Source: Lotus japonicus (taxonomy: Eukaryota > Streptophyta > Magnoliopsida > Fabales > Fabaceae). From it: DNA of 64,000 nucleotides. The position numbers were made by a program, and so were the translations under genes. The stretch is from positions 3,908,501 to 3,972,500 of the forward strand of contig NC_080043.1 in NCBI RefSeq assembly GCF_012489685.1, read 5' to 3'. The notes under the pieces were generated by a model that made no database searches, was not told where the DNA came from, and was given only the letters and a program-made list of their open reading frames with translations. Shown here piece by piece: positions 61,300 to 64,000 of the stretch. Position 1 is the first letter of the stretch; the number at the start of each line of letters is the position of its first letter.

Positions 61300-61506
61300 A
61301 TGGCCAACGACGACGCCGACGCGATGACGACGAGAACATCGATCATGGACTGGAAGCAGATGCACCCACTTCACCAAATCGCAGAAACCCCCACCCACAA
61401 GCTCCTCCTCAAGCAATGGCTAAAAGAAGAAGAATTAATCCATGGCCGCATCGCGCTGAAAGAAACGCAGATCGATTCGATCCACAAGGAGATCACCATG
61501 CTCTAG
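61300..61506 (+). CDS. Small predicted protein, 68 aa
   Basis: The ATG at 61300 follows a leader with CT-rich sequence and opens 68 codons to TAG 61504-61506. The protein is rich in charged residues and probably helical, with HPLHQIAETPTHKLLLKQWL and KEEELIHGRIALKETQIDSI. Codon use and composition look like a genuine plant gene. I do not recognise the family with certainty. The frame ends just before the right 38-bp repeat (61516), so the original C-terminus may have been lost at that junction. No signal peptide or membrane segment is seen. Confidence 0.55.
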   Translation: MANDDADAMTTRTSIMDWKQMHPLHQIAETPTHKLLLKQWLKEEELIHGRIALKETQIDSIHKEITML

Positions 61507-61515
61507 CCATTTGTA

Positions 61516-61553
61516 GGTGGCTTCCAAAAGATAACGTTGTTCACTGTTCTGTT
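61516..61553 (-). repeat. 38-bp perfect inverted repeat, right copy
   Basis: This is the exact reverse complement of 55560-55597, lying 10 bases after the stop of the 68-aa frame. No matching target-site duplication flanks the pair. Confidence 0.9.
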
Positions 61554-61781
61554 TTCAAAATATATGAGGGAATTTTAAAAGGTAACTAGAATTTATATAT
61601 TTGATTGGTTAATTTAAAAAAATAAATTAAAATATGTTATTTAAATAAAAAAGTTGAGAGAGATATTTAAAATTAAACTGAAACTATATCTTATGTCGTA
61701 ATCTTTTTTTTGGTCGATAATCTTATCTTAATCTATCTATCAAAGTATATAATTTGGCCCATGAAAAAATAATCAATCTTG

Positions 61782-61790
61782 TATATAAAT
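61782..61790 (+). promoter_or_regulatory. Possible TATA box of the F-box gene
   Basis: TATATAAAT lies about 80 bp before the F-box ATG at 61865, a normal distance for a plant core promoter with a short leader. It is not proven. Confidence 0.4.
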
Positions 61791-61864
61791 AAATAGTTTG
61801 AGAACATTAAGATTAGGTTTGGTATTTGGGAACAACCAAGCCAAGCCACCAACACAAGCCAAGC

Positions 61865-62545
61865 ATGGAAATCGTAACCGATGTTTTCCCTTCCGAACTC
61901 GTAATAGAAATCTTGTCATGGCTTCCTGTGTTGAGCTTGATAAGATTCAAGTGCGTTTGCAAGTCATGGAAATCCCTCATCTCTCACAACAAAGCATTCG
62001 CCAAACTGCAATTGGAGAGAACATCGCTCAAAATCAACCACGTAATCCTCACCTCCTCTGACTCCTCCTTCATTCCGTGCTCTCTGCCTCGCTTGCTCGA
62101 GGACCCATCATCGATTATGGACCAGTTGGTGATTGTTTCCCTTGACATGCGTCAAGAGGCATACCGGTTATTGTCACTACCTCAGGGTACTTCTGAGCTG
62201 CCTTATGCTGAGATACAGGTTTTGGGGAATTGCCTTTGCCTTTTTTATGACTTTAAGAGAACCCATTTTGTTGCCTGGAAAATGAGTGAGTATGGACTTC
62301 CAGAGTCTTGGACTCCTTTACTGACTATCAGTTACCAACATCTTCGATGGGATCGTCGTTTTTATCTTCATCAATGGCTCATATGCTTGTGTGGAGATGG
62401 ACACATCTTTATGCTCGCCAAAAAACAGAAATTGGTTATCATATATAATCTAAGTGATAATGGTGTCAAATATGTTGAACTTGCCAGCAACAAACTTTGG
62501 TTGGATGCCAATGATTATGTAGAGAGTCTGGTTTCACCATGTTAA
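61865..62545 (+). CDS. Short F-box protein (F-box-associated domain family), 226 aa
   Basis: F-box proteins link substrates to the SCF ubiquitin ligase through SKP1. The start is the first ATG, giving MEIVTDVF. Residues 7-52 form a typical F-box (VFPSELVIEILSWLPVLSLI, then RFKCVCKSWKSLI). The end matches the late part of the F-box-associated interaction domain: VIVSLDMRQEAYRLLSLPQG, NCLCLFYD and WKMSEYGLPESW. The usual middle of this domain, roughly 150 residues with the GSCNGL and GTLNWLA blocks, is absent. LLEDPSS joins straight to MDQLVIVSLD in frame. The gene is therefore internally deleted but open. It may be non-functional or an SKP1-binding short form. Confidence 0.82.
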   Translation: MEIVTDVFPSELVIEILSWLPVLSLIRFKCVCKSWKSLISHNKAFAKLQLERTSLKINHVILTSSDSSFIPCSLPRLLEDPSSIMDQLVIVSLDMRQEAYRLLSLPQGTSELPYAEIQVLGNCLCLFYDFKRTHFVAWKMSEYGLPESWTPLLTISYQHLRWDRRFYLHQWLICLCGDGHIFMLAKKQKLVIIYNLSDNGVKYVELASNKLWLDANDYVESLVSPC

Positions 62546-63281
62546 GATTAAGCTCATCCGTGACAGTTTGTTTTTTCCCAATTTATCTTAAATTATTATG
62601 TTATGTAAGAGGTGATTACTGTTATTTAACTTTAATAAATTTACTAATTCGTCACTGACTTTATTGGCTGTTGTTAAGCTTCTTTGGTGCTTCAAAAGGT
62701 CGCAGATTAAGATGCTAGTTATTATAATTTGGACATATGCTTAGATAAAAGTGATTACTTTTAGAACATAATTTGTTGATTTTTTTTTATAAGCACATAA
62801 TTTGTTGATAATTCCATATAGTTAGTTATTTTGTGTTTATCTAAACTGAAAACCTATTTGTTTGCATAAGCGGATTATTTTAGCTAAAATATATTAAAAC
62901 CATTCAAATTGTAAGGTGTGATTGATAGTACAAAATAATTTATCTACCCTACTTAAATGCAGAAAAAGGCTAAACAACAGTGACAATTAAGAAAAGTAGA
63001 AGAGCAGATAATCATAACAGATCAGTTCAAAAGGATTAGGACATGAGCGATTTTCATAGTAAAAGCTTGCCTTAATCTAATGCAATTGCAGATTTCATCC
63101 GAGTATTCAATTGTCATTTTTCTTATCTGCATAGCTAGACAGCACAAGCCTTTGCAGGAGAAGGTCTTTAGTATTTATCACAACATATATATTTGCAAAC
63201 AACATTTGATAAATTGTATCCAACCCCAGATTTATTTCTGAGTTGAAACTGATATAGTCAGGGAACAAGTAGTACGAGTGG
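62546..63281. other. Spacer after the F-box gene
   Basis: I see the presumed F-box 3' flank and AT-rich sequence, with no gene or clear repeat. Confidence 0.5.
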
Positions 63282-63347
63282 TCACTGGCAGCCACCAGCT
63301 GCGAATCCAATCTTGGAATTGGCAACATCATAAGCCACCTTATATGT
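63282..63347 (-). pseudogene. C-terminal scrap of a plant aspartyl protease
   Basis: The minus-strand frame reads TYKVAYDVANSKIGFAAGGC, then Gln and a stop (63282-63284). This is the characteristic ending of nepenthesin-type plant aspartic proteases. A TAG lies directly upstream (63348-63350), and nothing further upstream looks like a protease. Only about 21 residues survive, so it is a relic with no catalytic part. Confidence 0.6.
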
Positions 63348-63350
63348 CTA

Positions 63351-64000
63351 TTGGCACCTTCCACTCTCCAGCTTCTTCAGAATTCCGCCAATCTTCCCAT
63401 GGTTGGTAAACCCCTCTACAGTGTCGTTTCAGATTCTGTCTACATCTCTGGCCAGCATCGTGTTCCTTACATCGCCATTGGAGGTAATTGGTAATTTATT
63501 GTTATTGTGTGTATGATTATGAAATATGAATAGAAGGGTTTCATTCTTAGGAATAGGGTTTAATTTATTGTTAAAGCATAAAGGAAAAGGGATGAGTAAA
63601 AAGGAGGATTGAGATTCCAGAATTTGGAATGGTTGGGTTTTCTTTGTGTATATAAAGGTATGAATGTCATTGTTTCTTGAGCATATCAGCTTCCTTGGGA
63701 AGGAAATGCAGAATATCACAATTCTTTCTAGGAAGTAGTTAACAGATCAATGGTTGTGAATAGATTTCTTTGTTTTCATTTTTAATAGAAGAAGGGGTAG
63801 AAAGAGTGGTGATAACTAATAAGGAATCATCCTAAGAATTTTTTTTAAGAAAGCTAGAGGTCAAGCAGAAACTAAGCTAACCCCCCTAGCAAAACTAATT
63901 TCAAAATCGATCTCGTATTCCTCTGTGAATGTGCTGTAACTCTGGGGCAGAGTAGCATTTTGCTTCTTTGAGTCTCTATTTTTTCCTCTTTTATCTGTTA
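63351..64000. other. Right edge of the window, no supported gene
   Basis: A plus-strand stretch at about 63384-63491 stays open and ends at GAG|GTAATT, reading NLPMVGKPLYSVVSDSVYIS, so it could be one exon of an unrecognised gene. The remainder is AT-rich with no identified feature. Confidence 0.3.

Noticed and set aside
1..64000. CRISPR arrays, bacterial operons, ribosome-binding sites, rRNA genes
   Set aside because: None seen; the window is plant nuclear DNA with spliced genes.

Overview
This is plant nuclear DNA. The genes are split by many short GT-AG introns, the intergenic DNA is AT-rich, and plant transposon families are packed in and around them. The gene families (an LRR-malectin receptor kinase, a cyclin T, an F-box protein) fit a eudicot. 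The repeat flavour suggests a legume, but that is inference only.

Layout. Positions 1-15607 hold a very young Ty3/gypsy chromovirus (Tekay/Del-like) in the tandem form internal-LTR-internal-LTR; the first LTR lies left of the window. Copy 2 is interrupted by a 100-N assembly gap with 174-bp duplicated contig ends. Positions 15608-18170 are gene-free and contain a Helitron 3' terminus. A complete cyclin-T1 gene (minus strand, six coding exons, 629 aa) occupies 18410-22885, with a 5' UTR exon to about 23990. A 1.1-kb Mutator-like element (MULE) with a perfect 9-bp target-site duplication sits directly upstream of it, and a second MULE-like element lies at about 26061-27429.

Positions 28272-48096 are one complete LRR-VIII-2/malectin receptor-like kinase gene on the plus strand: 24 exons, 1030 aa, open throughout by hand splicing. 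Its introns hold two hAT-type elements, a 1.7-kb Pack-MULE-like element that appears to carry a urease gene fragment, a CCA-rich tract, a tandem TRIM retrotransposon and a Tourist-like element. About 290 bp of its upstream region recurs at 50884-51394, split there by a hAT MITE; the copy upstream of the gene is the empty site.

The right third is gene-poor. It has foldback MITEs, a LINE 3' remnant, a broken unidentified ORF (52077-52676), a decayed 5'-truncated LINE (52909-54845, minus strand), and an array of roughly 220-bp repeats with SINE-like insertions that ends in a Helitron-like terminus at 60940. Beyond it are a 68-aa predicted protein, an internally shortened F-box gene (61865-62545) and a scrap of an aspartyl protease (63282-63347).

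The recognised genes do not form a pathway: one acts in transcription elongation, one in cell-surface signalling, one in ubiquitin ligation. The main story is transposon structure, especially two independent tandem LTR-internal-LTR-internal-LTR elements, one large and one miniature. Splice sites were placed by reading GT/AG sites with conserved protein frames; no transcript data were available.
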